A program made the translations under genes and the position numbers. A stretch of 48,831 nt of DNA from Pseudomonadota bacterium (lineage in GTDB: Bacteria > Pseudomonadota > Gammaproteobacteria > Xanthomonadales > Xanthomonadaceae): the NCBI GenBank assembly GCA_023388355.1, contig JAEWGI010000011.1:1-48831 (forward strand). Reading direction: 5' to 3'. This document shows, one piece after another, positions 40,830 to 48,790 of the stretch (position 1 is the first letter of the stretch; every line of letters begins with the position of its first letter). Under the pieces are notes generated by a model. It was not told the origin of the DNA and did no database searches. It worked only from the letters and a program-made list of their open reading frames with translations.

Positions 40830-40930
40830 CCCGATGCCGTTGCGATGACGGTTGCATGATGGTCGCACTGCTCGCGCCCGTGCAGCAGTCCCCGCCCAGT
40901 GCTCGGCGCTGGCAAAAACCTCCCGACACC

Positions 40931-40956
40931 CCTGTAGGAGCGGCTTCAGCCGCGAA
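40931..40956. repeat. REP palindrome (GTAGGAGCGGCTTCAGCCGC type)
   Basis: CCTGTAGGAGCGGCTTCAGC followed by CGCGAA contains the hairpin GCGGCTTCAGCCGC. This is the widespread REP sequence of Pseudomonas and Xanthomonadaceae mobilised by RAYT transposases. Single copy here, no partner. Confidence 0.8.
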
Positions 40957-41060
40957 CTCCGCAACCTCGCCGCAGCTGCCTCAACCGGAACCGACCAACC
41001 GGCACGCCACCCGGATGCAGACGCCCGGCCGCTCCTCCGCACGCCATGACCCCATCCGTC

Positions 41061-41078
41061 CTGTCATGCTCCCGTAAT
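41061..41078 (+). promoter_or_regulatory. Candidate Pho box upstream of the porin
   Basis: CTGTCATGCTCCCGTAAT: a perfect first heptamer and a second (CCGTAAT) matching five of seven, with the usual four-base gap, 127 bp before the porin start. Confidence 0.55.
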
Positions 41079-41204
41079 CAAACCGCCCCATTGTTTGCAC
41101 GCCGGGCCGGCCCTGCATCGCCGCCAAAGTGCTTTTCGGACGCAGCGCCACGTCCTCCTGCCCGCCTGCATCCGCCTTCCTACTCACCATCGGGAATCCA
41201 TCAC

Positions 41205-42506
41205 ATGCGTCACACGATCCTCGCTGCCGCGCTTGCCACCGCGCTTGGCTCGACCAGCTTCACCGCCGCCGCGCAGTCGGCGCAGGACCGCGAAATCAGC
41301 GAGCTCAAGGCCCAGATCGCCGCGCTGGCGGCCAAGGTCGAGGAGCTGGAAACGCGCAGCGATGCGCAGTCGGACATCAACGTCGCCACCCAGGAGAACC
41401 TCGACCGGATGGCGGCCACCACGCCCACCGTGTCCACCAAGGGCGGACTCAAGGTCGTATCGGCCGACAAGAAGTTCGAGGCGTCCATCGGCGGCCGCAT
41501 CCACTTCGACGCCTATGCGTTCGATCGCGACCAGGCCAGCACCACCGGCACCAGCGAGTTCCGCCGCGCGCGCCTGACCCTGCAGGGCAAGGCCCTGGGC
41601 TGGGACTACAAGATGGAGAACGACTTCGGTGCCGGTGGCGGCCTCGAGGGCTTCCGCGATGTCTATATCGCGAAGTCCGCGCTGGGCGGCAAGTTCACCA
41701 TCGGCCATTTCAAGCCCTATCGCTCGATGGAGGAACTCACCAGCTCCAACGAGATCCTGATGATGGAGCGTCCGTTCGCATCGGCCACCGGGCTGTTCAG
41801 CGGCCGCCAGTTCCAGCAGGGCGTGGGCTACCTGCGCAGCGGCAACGGCTACACCGCCGGCTTCAGCGTGTTCAACCTGCGCGGTGCCTCGGGCCCGCGC
41901 AACGAAGGCATGGGCTATGCGGGCCGCGCGACCTTCGCCCCGATCAACACCGACGACAGCACCCTGCACTTCGGCGGCTGGGTCAGCCACGAGAACGCCA
42001 ACCAGGGCTCGGCCGACCTGCGCGCCTCCGCCAACTACGCCGGCCGCCGCGGTCCGTCGCAGACCATCGCCACGGTCAGCGGTGCCAGCGGCGATGAAGT
42101 GACGGCCTACGGCCTCGAGGCCGCCGGCTCGTTCGGCCCGGTGTTCTTCCAGGGCGAGTACGCCAACGCCAGCTTCGGCCAGCCGATCGGCCCCGACCAG
42201 GACGTCGCCAGCTGGTACCTGCAGGGCAGCTGGCACCTCAACGGCGGCCACAAGCCGTACAAGGCCCGCACCGGCGTGTTCGGCTCGGCCCCGGTCTCGG
42301 ACCGCGGACTGTGGGAGCTGACCGCGCGCTACGACTCGATCGAGAACAAGGACATCCCCGACCTGGACGTGAGCAGCTGGATCGTCGGCGTGAACTACTA
42401 CGTCAATCCCAACCTGCGCTTCATGTTCAACTACACGCAGGGCGACAACGGCTTCACCGGCGACGAGACCGGGCAGTACGCGCTGCGCACGCAGTTCGCC
42501 TGGTAG
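41205..42506 (+). CDS. Phosphate-selective porin of the OprO/OprP family
   Basis: A 433-residue outer-membrane protein. Signal peptide (MRHTILAAALATALGSTSFT, cleavage near AAAQSAQD); a short trimerising coiled coil (about 28-60: ISELKAQIAALAAKVEELET); then a 16-strand-type barrel with the OprP signature IGGRIHFDAYAFD, FRRARLTLQGKALGWDYKME and GHFKPYRSMEELTSS, ending in a terminal aromatic (LRTQFAW). It passes phosphate or polyphosphate across the outer membrane. Divergent from pstS copy 2 behind a Pho-box-like site. Confidence 0.88.
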   Translation: MRHTILAAALATALGSTSFTAAAQSAQDREISELKAQIAALAAKVEELETRSDAQSDINVATQENLDRMAATTPTVSTKGGLKVVSADKKFEASIGGRIHFDAYAFDRDQASTTGTSEFRRARLTLQGKALGWDYKMENDFGAGGGLEGFRDVYIAKSALGGKFTIGHFKPYRSMEELTSSNEILMMERPFASATGLFSGRQFQQGVGYLRSGNGYTAGFSVFNLRGASGPRNEGMGYAGRATFAPINTDDSTLHFGGWVSHENANQGSADLRASANYAGRRGPSQTIATVSGASGDEVTAYGLEAAGSFGPVFFQGEYANASFGQPIGPDQDVASWYLQGSWHLNGGHKPYKARTGVFGSAPVSDRGLWELTARYDSIENKDIPDLDVSSWIVGVNYYVNPNLRFMFNYTQGDNGFTGDETGQYALRTQFAW

Positions 42507-42531
42507 CGCGCCACCTGCCGTTGCGATGCCG

Positions 42532-42568
42532 GCGAACCGGGCGCGGGCGCAAGCCGCGCCCGGTTCGC
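42532..42568. terminator. Bidirectional terminator hairpin between porin and GNAT gene
   Basis: A perfect 15-bp stem, GCGAACCGGGCGCGG (42532-42546) with CCGCGCCCGGTTCGC (42554-42568), loop of seven, and a pyrimidine-rich CTTCGT after it. It sits between the convergent ends of the porin and the GNAT-type gene. Confidence 0.8.
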
Positions 42569-42583
42569 CTTCGTGTCGGCCGC

Positions 42584-43615
42584 CTACTCGTCCTCGTCGA
42601 ACGCGGTGAACCGGATCGCGGGCGCTGCCTGGCCCGCGTCCTTCCAGCGGGCGTAGATGGGGCGCCGCTGCCGGGCCCTGAAACCGCTGCGCAGCAGCGC
42701 GGCGCGTTCCGGCTCCGGCAGGCAGCATTCGACCGCGAGCGAGCTGCAGCCTTCGGCCAGCGCCGCCTGCGCGAGGCGCGCGACGCAGTGCGGCACGGCC
42801 GCCCCGGCCGCGAAGCCGAAGTCCGCGATGCGCAGCACGTCGCCGTCGCGATGGCAGACGAACCATGCGACGGGTGGCGCATCGGCACGCTGGCGAAGAT
42901 GGAGGAAGCGGAACGCGGCCAGCGGGCTGTGCGCGAATCGCCACTCGAGCACCGCCTTGTCGCGAACCCCCTCGAGCACCCCGGCATGCGACCGGGGCGG
43001 GTGTGGGAGCTCGTCCGGCATCCGGCTCCAGTCCGCACGCAGGCGGCCGCGATGCGCGTTGCGCAGCAGGTCGCGGATCGCGAACGCGCCGTCGACGGCG
43101 CTGCCCAGCACGCGTGCGAGTGCCCTGGGCAGCCGGCGCTCGAGGTAGGGCGCGTGCCGCAGCGCGCGGACGTAGAGCACCATGTCGCCGACGTGGATGT
43201 AGCCAAGCCGCTTCACCACCGGCACGGCGTTGGCATTGGGAAAGCCGTAAACGAGGTCGCCAACCGCCAGTGCGCGTTCACTGGCCGCGCGCTGCAGCTG
43301 CATCGCCGGTCCAAGGGTGCGGTGGCCGGCGAGCACCGCCATGTCGGCGAGCAGGCCGCCGCGCAGGGCGCGTTCGCCGACGCGCATGCGGCGCCAGCCG
43401 ACGCCCGCGGTTCCCACGATCTCCTGCCCAGGCCCGGGACGCAGGACCTGCAGCTGGGCGCCGTCGGGCGCGGCGCGGTAGAACCATTCGAACTTGGCCG
43501 CGCGCCCTTCGCTGTTGCGCAGGCTCGCCCGCCAGACCGCGATGGCAGCGTCGCCATCGCGCGCGATGTCGCCATCCTCGACCCGGTAGCCGGCGTCCTC
43601 GGCGACCGCGTTCAT
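42584..43615 (-). CDS. GNAT-type N-acyltransferase-like protein, last gene of the asnB operon
   Basis: A 343-residue protein with an N-terminal GNAT domain (about 20-155). GTAGVGWRRMRVGERALRGG and LADMAVLAGHRTLGPAMQLQ cover the acyl-CoA-binding strand and helix, and YGFPNANAVPVVKRLGYIHV is the usual GNAT ending. The C-terminal half (about 160-343) may be a second, diverged GNAT-like domain (VAWFVCHRDGDVLRIADFGF), as in FemAB-like enzymes. ATG 43615 overlaps the NadE-like stop (ATGA), so it is coupled to the operon. With an acyl carrier protein encoded nearby, the donor could be acyl-ACP; this is inference. Confidence 0.65.
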   Translation of the reverse strand: MNAVAEDAGYRVEDGDIARDGDAAIAVWRASLRNSEGRAAKFEWFYRAAPDGAQLQVLRPGPGQEIVGTAGVGWRRMRVGERALRGGLLADMAVLAGHRTLGPAMQLQRAASERALAVGDLVYGFPNANAVPVVKRLGYIHVGDMVLYVRALRHAPYLERRLPRALARVLGSAVDGAFAIRDLLRNAHRGRLRADWSRMPDELPHPPRSHAGVLEGVRDKAVLEWRFAHSPLAAFRFLHLRQRADAPPVAWFVCHRDGDVLRIADFGFAAGAAVPHCVARLAQAALAEGCSSLAVECCLPEPERAALLRSGFRARQRRPIYARWKDAGQAAPAIRFTAFDEDE

Positions 43616-44601
43616 GCGATCCGGCCTTCCGTCGACACGTCACCCAGCAGGATCGGCCGCATGTGCAGCGGGCGCGTGGTGCGCCGCTTCCTGGCGATGT
43701 CCTCGTAGACGGCCGCCGCCTGGGCCGGCGTGATGTCGATGGCGCGCGCGAGCGTCCCGGCATCGACGTCGTGCTCGAGCGCCCACAGCGCCAGGTCCAT
43801 CGACCGGTAGGGCAGGGCGAAATAGAACTCGTCCTGGCCCTGCTCGAGGCTGTAGGTGTCGGTGGTCGGCTGCGCGCTGCACAGGCGCTCGGGCAGCCCG
43901 AGGTGGCGCGCCATGGCGTAGACCTGGGTCTTGTACAGGTGCGCGATCGGCTTGACGTCGGCCGAGCCGTCGCCGTTCTTGACGAAGAAGCCCTGGTCGT
44001 ATTCCAGCCGGTTGGGCGTGCCCACCACCGCGTAGTGCAGGCGGTCGGCGTGGAAGTACTCGATGGTCTTGCGCAGGCGCTGCTTGTAGCTGGTCGCGGC
44101 CACGATCGTCAGGTACTCGTGCAGGCGCAGGTCGCGTTCGTGCAGGGCGCCGTCCGGAGACCGGGCGACGAAGCGGAAGCGGTTGATCGCGCCCTCGCTG
44201 CCGCCCGCGATCGCGAGCTTCATCTTCCAGTCGTCGCGGTACTCCGGAAGTACCGTGCGCACCGCGGCGTCGCGCGCGGCGTAGGCGCCGATGGCCTCGA
44301 GCGCCGGCGCGATGTCGAAGGTCTCCGCGCTCACGCCCAGGGTGTCGACCAGCAGCGACGCGCGCGTGGCGCTGTCGGGGTCGGAATCGCGTTCGGGCAG
44401 GATCAGGCAATGCACCTTGGCCGCGCCCAGGGCGCGCACCGCCAGCGCCGCGCACACCGAGCTGTCGATGCCGCCGGAGATCGCCACCACCAGGCCGCGC
44501 CGGCGCAGCCGCGTCGCCACCGCTTCGCGCAGCCCGGCGCAGATGCGCTCCGCCTCGCGCTCCAGATCGAGCTCGAGCACGCTCCAGTCCAGTCCGCTCA
44601 C
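43612..44601 (-). CDS. NAD+ synthetase-like (NadE family) amide-forming enzyme
   Basis: A 329-residue protein of the ammonia-dependent NadE family. PP-loop SGGIDSS (42-48), AATSYKQRLRKTIEY, GTPNRLEYDQGFFVKNGDGSADV and the KTQVYAMARHLGLPERL segment. True NadE makes NAD from its deamido form; the family also includes enzymes that amidate or adenylate other carboxylates. GTG 44601 overlaps the previous stop (GTGA). Being locked in an operon with an AsnB-like amidotransferase, an ACP, a methyltransferase and a GNAT protein argues for a pathway-specific role rather than, or besides, NAD synthesis. There is no glutaminase domain; ammonia could come from AsnB. Confidence 0.8.
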   Translation of the reverse strand: MSGLDWSVLELDLEREAERICAGLREAVATRLRRRGLVVAISGGIDSSVCAALAVRALGAAKVHCLILPERDSDPDSATRASLLVDTLGVSAETFDIAPALEAIGAYAARDAAVRTVLPEYRDDWKMKLAIAGGSEGAINRFRFVARSPDGALHERDLRLHEYLTIVAATSYKQRLRKTIEYFHADRLHYAVVGTPNRLEYDQGFFVKNGDGSADVKPIAHLYKTQVYAMARHLGLPERLCSAQPTTDTYSLEQGQDEFYFALPYRSMDLALWALEHDVDAGTLARAIDITPAQAAAVYEDIARKRRTTRPLHMRPILLGDVSTEGRIA

Positions 44602-45509
44602 GCCGTCACCTCGTTGGTCGCACCGCGCCGCGCCAGCACCACGCGGACCTGGCCGTCGGCATCGGGATGTTCGCGAACCTCGTCCCAGGCGGCGTCGTTG
44701 CGCAACCTGCGCGCCATCGCCGAACCCTGGCCAAGCCCCACCTCGAAAGCCAGCCAGCCGCCGACGCGCAGGAACCGCGGCGCCTCGTGCATCAGCCGGG
44801 TGAGGATGGACACGCCCAGGGTGCCGCCGTCGAAGGCCAGCCGCGGCTCGTGCGCGGAAATCTCGGGCGCCATCGCCGCCACCTTGCCGCTGCTGATGTA
44901 GGGGGGATTGCACACGATCAGGTCGACGCTGCCGGAGAACTCCGGCGTATCGAACGCTGCGAGCAGATCGCCGCTGCGGAACCCGACCCGGCCCTCCAAG
45001 CCCAGCATCGCGGCGTTGCTGCGCGCCAGCCCGACCGCCTCTTCGCTCAGATCGGTGCCGTGCACGCGAATGCCCTCGACATGCCGGGCCAGCGCGAGCG
45101 CGAGGTTGCCACAGCCGGTGCAGGCGTCGATCGCGAGTCCGGCCCCGATCTCGTGCGCCAGCCCGATCGCGGCCCGGCCCAGCAGCTCGGTTTCGGCGCG
45201 CGGAATCAGCGCCTCCGGCCCCGCCAGCAGCTCCAGTCCGAGGAAATGCTGGCGCCCGGTGAGGTGCGCCAGCGGCACGCCGGCAATGCGTGCTTCGAGC
45301 AGCACGTCCAGCCTGCGCTGGGCCTCTTCGTCGAGCGGAGGCGGCGCCGTGGACGCGCCCGCGGCGATTGCCGAGCGCGGCATGCCCGCCGCCGCCCAGC
45401 CCAGCGCAAGCAGGGTGTTCTCGGCCGTTTCCTCGGGCTTGTCGGGGATCGGCCGCCAGTCGTCCCGCAGCCGCTGCAGCCGGGCTGCGTGCGCGTCGGC
45501 CGGGGTCAT
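44598..45509 (-). CDS. PrmC/HemK-like N5-glutamine methyltransferase
   Basis: A 303-residue SAM-dependent methyltransferase. N-terminal helical domain (about 20-95, ending LAHLTGRQHFLGLELL), PRAETE (103-108), SAM-binding DACTGCGNLALALA and the catalytic NPPY (201-204), followed by EPRLAFDGGTLGVSILTRLM. PrmC methylates the Gln of release factors and normally sits beside prfA. Here it is inside a biosynthesis-like operon, so it is probably a paralogue with another amide or nitrogen acceptor. Overlaps acp (ATGA) and the NadE-like gene (GTGA). Confidence 0.82.
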   Translation of the reverse strand: MTPADAHAARLQRLRDDWRPIPDKPEETAENTLLALGWAAAGMPRSAIAAGASTAPPPLDEEAQRRLDVLLEARIAGVPLAHLTGRQHFLGLELLAGPEALIPRAETELLGRAAIGLAHEIGAGLAIDACTGCGNLALALARHVEGIRVHGTDLSEEAVGLARSNAAMLGLEGRVGFRSGDLLAAFDTPEFSGSVDLIVCNPPYISSGKVAAMAPEISAHEPRLAFDGGTLGVSILTRLMHEAPRFLRVGGWLAFEVGLGQGSAMARRLRNDAAWDEVREHPDADGQVRVVLARRGATNEVTA

Positions 45510-45763
45510 GCCGATTTCGAGCGAAGCACGAACGAAACCATGCGGTCCACCGAATCGAAGTTGTCCGGAACGATCGCCGCATCCTTGACCTGGAGCGAGA
45601 AGTTCTCCTCCATCAGCAGCACCAGTTCCAGCACGCCGGTGGAATCGATCACGCCCATGTCCAGCAGCGAAGCGTCGTCGGGCAGGCGCGTCGGGTCGCT
45701 GGTGAACATCAGGTTTTCGAGGATGTGGCTGCGGATCGTCTCGCGGACGGCGGTCTCGCTCAT
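45506..45763 (-). CDS. Acyl carrier protein
   Basis: An 85-residue acidic, helical protein with the carrier motif GVIDSTGVLELVLLMEENF. Ser41 is the expected 4'-phosphopantetheine site (DS rather than the usual DSL). The remainder matches small stand-alone carrier proteins of exopolysaccharide and natural-product clusters rather than fatty-acid AcpP. It starts three bases after the asnB stop and overlaps the methyltransferase. It would hold the acyl intermediate acted on by the neighbouring enzymes. Confidence 0.88.
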   Translation of the reverse strand: MSETAVRETIRSHILENLMFTSDPTRLPDDASLLDMGVIDSTGVLELVLLMEENFSLQVKDAAIVPDNFDSVDRMVSFVLRSKSA

Positions 45764-45766
45764 GTC

Positions 45767-47737
45767 TCACTCCGTTCCAGTGGCGCGCAGGGTGGGTGCC
45801 GCGGCGTCGCGGCGGCGGATGAAGGTGTCGTGCAGCAGCATCGTCGACAGGATCCCGATGAAGGCCTGGTTGTCGCCGAAGCCGGCAGCGCGGCCGCGCC
45901 GGCATTTCTCGAACAGCATCCCGACCTTGCCGGCGTCGAAGCAGCCGGCGTCGCGGATGCGCGCCGGCGACAGCAGTTCGGCGACGTAGTCGACCGGGCG
46001 GCCGTCGTCGAAGAAGCTGTTCGCATCCGGCGCGCGATAGGGCTGCTTGGTGCGCTGGGCGATCTCGCGCGGCAGCAGCGGCTCCAGCGCCTTGCGCAGG
46101 ATGTGCTTCTCGGTCAGGCCGCTCAGCTTCCAGTGCGGCGGCAGGCGGTTGGCGAACTCGATGACCCGATGGTCCAGGAACGGGAACCGGCCCTCGATCG
46201 AGTTCGCCATCGCCACCCGGTCGCCCTGCGAGGAGAGCAGGTAGCCGGCCATCAGCGACTTTGCCTCGACGTACTGGTCGCGCGACAGCGGCGCCCAGCG
46301 GGACACGTCCGCGGGCAGTCGCTGCTCCTGGAACGCGAGCGGATCGAAGGCCATCGCCCGCGCCTGCAGCTCGGGCGCCAGGAAGGCCAGCGCGCGGCGC
46401 GAGGTGGCCCAGCGCGGCGCATGCGCGAACACGGGGCGGTCGATGTGCTCCATGCCCTGGGCGAAGAACGCGCGCGCGAAGCCCGGCGTGCCGACCGGCG
46501 AATGGTCCAGGTAGCCGTAGAGGCGGCCAAGCAGCAGGTGGCGCCAGGCCGAGTCCGGGCGGCGCGCCCAGAACCGGCGCACCTTGGCCTCCTTGAACAG
46601 GTCGTAGCCGGCGAACACCTCGTCGGCGCCTTCGCCGGTCAGCACCACCTTGTAGCCGCTGCGACGCACCTCGCCCGCCAGCAGCATCAGCGGCACCGGC
46701 GCGGTGCGCAGCACCGGCGCTTCGGTATGCCGGACCAGCGACGCAAACCCATCGGCGATGTCGCGGCGCGTGCAGTGCAGGGTGGTGTGCTCGGTGCCGA
46801 GGTGGCGCACCATGGCCTGCTGCTGCCGGCGCTCGTCGAACTCGGCGTCGTCGAACGTCACCGAGAACGTGCGCACCGAGGCGATGCCCGCCTGCTTCGC
46901 CAGCGCCACGATCCCGGACGAATCGAGGCCCCCGCTGAGGTAGGCGCCCACCGGCACGTCGGCGCGCAGCTGCAGCCGCACCGCGTCGAGCAGCAGCTCG
47001 CGCAGCTCGTGCACCGCATCGTCGAACGACGCGAACGGCGCCGCCGCGCCGGCATCGGGGAACTGCCAGTCCCAGTAGCGGGTGAGCGTTTCGCCGCCGT
47101 CGGCCTCGATCGCCAGCAGGTGCCCCGGCGGAAGGCTGCGCACGCCGTCGAACAGCGTGTCCGGATCGCTCGGCCCCCACAGCGTCAGCGCCTGCACCAG
47201 GCCGTCCGGGTCGAGCCGCGCGCATTCGGGCAGCACCTCCAGCAGCGCCTTGACCTCGGAGGCGAACCAGCACCGGCCGCGCGCCCGCGCGTGGTAGAGC
47301 GGGCGGATGCCGGCGCGGTCGCGCACCAGCAGCAGTCGGCGCCGCCGCGCATCCCACAGCGCCATCGCGAACTGGCCGTTGAGACGCTCCACGAAGCGGT
47401 CGCCGTCGCGGTGGTAGAGGTGGACGATGACCTCGGTGTCGGAACTGGTGCGGAAGCGGTAGCCCTGCCTGGCCAGCTCCTCGCGCAGCTCGACGAAGTT
47501 GAAGATCTCGCCGTTGAACGCGGTCCAGATCGACTCGCTGCCGTCGTGCAGCGGCTGCTGGCCGGTGGCGTGGTCGATGATCGACAGCCGCGCATGGGCC
47601 AGGCCGATGCCGGGCGCGAGGTGGAAGCCGGTGGCGTCCGGGCCGCGATGGTGCAGGGTCGCGATCATGCGCTGCAGGTCGATCCGGTCCTGCGCCGTCG
47701 CCCCCACTTCGCCCGCGAAGCCCGCCAGTCCGCACAT
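45767..47737 (-). CDS. Asparagine synthetase-like glutamine amidotransferase (AsnB family)
   Basis: A 656-residue two-domain enzyme. Class-II glutaminase domain with catalytic Cys2 (MCGLAGFAG), RGPDATG, LSIIDHATGQQPL and the FNGEIFNF loop; then the synthetase domain with PP-loop SGGLDSS (268-274) and LTGEGADEVFAGYDLFKEAK. The length and the ending resemble amidotransferases of exopolysaccharide/exosortase clusters and natural-product pathways rather than the 550-residue housekeeping AsnB. It takes the amide nitrogen of glutamine and transfers it to an activated carboxylate. It is the first gene of a five-gene operon joined by three-base gaps or four-base overlaps. Confidence 0.88.
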   Translation of the reverse strand: MCGLAGFAGEVGATAQDRIDLQRMIATLHHRGPDATGFHLAPGIGLAHARLSIIDHATGQQPLHDGSESIWTAFNGEIFNFVELREELARQGYRFRTSSDTEVIVHLYHRDGDRFVERLNGQFAMALWDARRRRLLLVRDRAGIRPLYHARARGRCWFASEVKALLEVLPECARLDPDGLVQALTLWGPSDPDTLFDGVRSLPPGHLLAIEADGGETLTRYWDWQFPDAGAAAPFASFDDAVHELRELLLDAVRLQLRADVPVGAYLSGGLDSSGIVALAKQAGIASVRTFSVTFDDAEFDERRQQQAMVRHLGTEHTTLHCTRRDIADGFASLVRHTEAPVLRTAPVPLMLLAGEVRRSGYKVVLTGEGADEVFAGYDLFKEAKVRRFWARRPDSAWRHLLLGRLYGYLDHSPVGTPGFARAFFAQGMEHIDRPVFAHAPRWATSRRALAFLAPELQARAMAFDPLAFQEQRLPADVSRWAPLSRDQYVEAKSLMAGYLLSSQGDRVAMANSIEGRFPFLDHRVIEFANRLPPHWKLSGLTEKHILRKALEPLLPREIAQRTKQPYRAPDANSFFDDGRPVDYVAELLSPARIRDAGCFDAGKVGMLFEKCRRGRAAGFGDNQAFIGILSTMLLHDTFIRRRDAAAPTLRATGTE

Positions 47738-48085
47738 GCTCAGCGGCCTCCGGACGGGGCGGACGCAGCCGGACGCGCGTAGGCCACGGCGTCGTGGCGC
47801 GGACGTTGTGCGGAGTTGGGCGCGGGCGTGCTCGGCATTGCGGTTTCGGTCGACGGTGGATGCCGGCCAGACGCGACGCCGGAGCCGGTGCTGTGGACCG
47901 GCTTCCCCCCTTGCAGAAGATGAACGGATTCAGGCGGGCAGGCAGGACATCGGCCTGTCGCTGCTTGTCGCCGGGCCAGAGCGTGTCAGCCGTGTTCCGG
48001 TCCGGCCGGGGTCTTGTCCGGATATCGGCCGGCGCGTTAAGCAGGGAGCAACGGATTCATTACCGCGCCCGCGGGCGAGGCTGCG
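47738..48085. other. Spacer upstream of the asnB operon and downstream of nth
   Basis: A 348-bp gene-free region. It should carry the promoter of the leftward asnB operon, but no element is clear. Its right part holds a decayed copy of the nth 3' end (47986-48026), listed separately. No further open frame is credible. Confidence 0.6.
47986..48026 (-). pseudogene. Decayed duplicate of the 3' end of nth
   Basis: These 41 bp match 48086-48126 (the end of nth) with five mismatches by eye and an exact 100-bp offset. Read on the minus strand it still encodes RYPDKTPAGPEHG then a stop, against RYLDKTPPGPEHD then a stop in nth. Similarity stops upstream of GATATC. It is probably a remnant of an older or foreign nth allele left after recombination replaced the gene. 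Confidence 0.75.
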
Positions 48086-48790
48086 TCAGTCGTGTTCCGG
48101 CCCAGGCGGGGTCTTGTCCAGATATCTGCAAAGATCACGGATCACGCACCGCGGGCAGTCTGGCCTGCGCGCCTTGCACACGTAGCGGCCGTGGAGGATC
48201 AGCCAATGATGCGCCCCCAGCAGGAACTCCCCCGGCACTACCCGCATCAGCAGGTCCTCCACCGCCCGCACGTCCTTGCCCGGCGCCAGGCCGGTGCGGT
48301 TGGACACGCGGAAGATGTGGGTATCGACCGCGATCGTGCCCTCGCCGAACACGGTGTTGAGCACCACGTTGGCGGTCTTGCGGCCCACGCCCGGCAGCGC
48401 CTCCAGCGCCTCGCGCGAGCGCGGCACCTCGCCATCGTGTTCCTCGATCAGGATCCGGCACAGCGCGATCACGTTCTTCGCCTTGGCGTTGAACAGGCCG
48501 ATGGTCGAGATATGCCGCTTCAGTCCGTCCTCGCCGAGCGCGAGGATCGCCTGCGGCGTGTTCGCCACCGGGTACAGGCGACGGGTGGCGCGATTGACGC
48601 CGACATCGGTCGCCTGCGCCGACAGCACCACCGCCACCAGCAGTTCGAACGCAGTGGTGTATTCGAGTTCGGTCGTCGGCGAAGGATCGAGTTCGGCCAG
48701 GCGCGAAAACAGCTCGTGGGCCTCGGCCTTCGACAGCCGGCTGCGCTGCCCGCCGGCCCTGCGCGGGCGACGAACCGCGGCCTTGCTCAT
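48086..48790 (-). CDS. nth: Endonuclease III (DNA glycosylase/AP lyase)
   Basis: A 234-residue base-excision-repair enzyme. The helix-hairpin-helix LPGVGRKTANVVL carries catalytic Lys138, Asp156 lies in VDTHIFR, and the C-terminal 4Fe-4S loop has Cys205, Cys212, Cys215 and Cys221 (C-x6-C-x2-C-x5-C). It removes oxidised pyrimidines and nicks the strand. The N-terminus has a short basic extension (MSKAAVRRPRRAGGQRSRLS) relative to E. coli. ATG 48790 overlaps the stop of the gene upstream (ATGA). Confidence 0.96.
   Translation of the reverse strand: MSKAAVRRPRRAGGQRSRLSKAEAHELFSRLAELDPSPTTELEYTTAFELLVAVVLSAQATDVGVNRATRRLYPVANTPQAILALGEDGLKRHISTIGLFNAKAKNVIALCRILIEEHDGEVPRSREALEALPGVGRKTANVVLNTVFGEGTIAVDTHIFRVSNRTGLAPGKDVRAVEDLLMRVVPGEFLLGAHHWLILHGRYVCKARRPDCPRCVIRDLCRYLDKTPPGPEHD

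Larger units (their letters stand above)
40763..41204. promoter_or_regulatory. Divergent control region of pstS copy 2 and the porin
   Basis: A 442-bp gene-free region. It carries two Pho-box-like sites, one per direction, and a REP palindrome between them. No open frame with credible coding content. Confidence 0.65.

Noticed and set aside
38246..41077. Long forward open frame over the two pstS genes
   Set aside because: Antisense to two clear PstS proteins and crosses a terminator, a 241-bp repeat and two leaders; composition is non-protein-like.
44598..47735. Single giant fused protein spanning asnB, acp and the methyltransferase
   Set aside because: An open frame runs through, but in a different frame from asnB and acp. 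Each of the three has its own start, stop and complete motifs.
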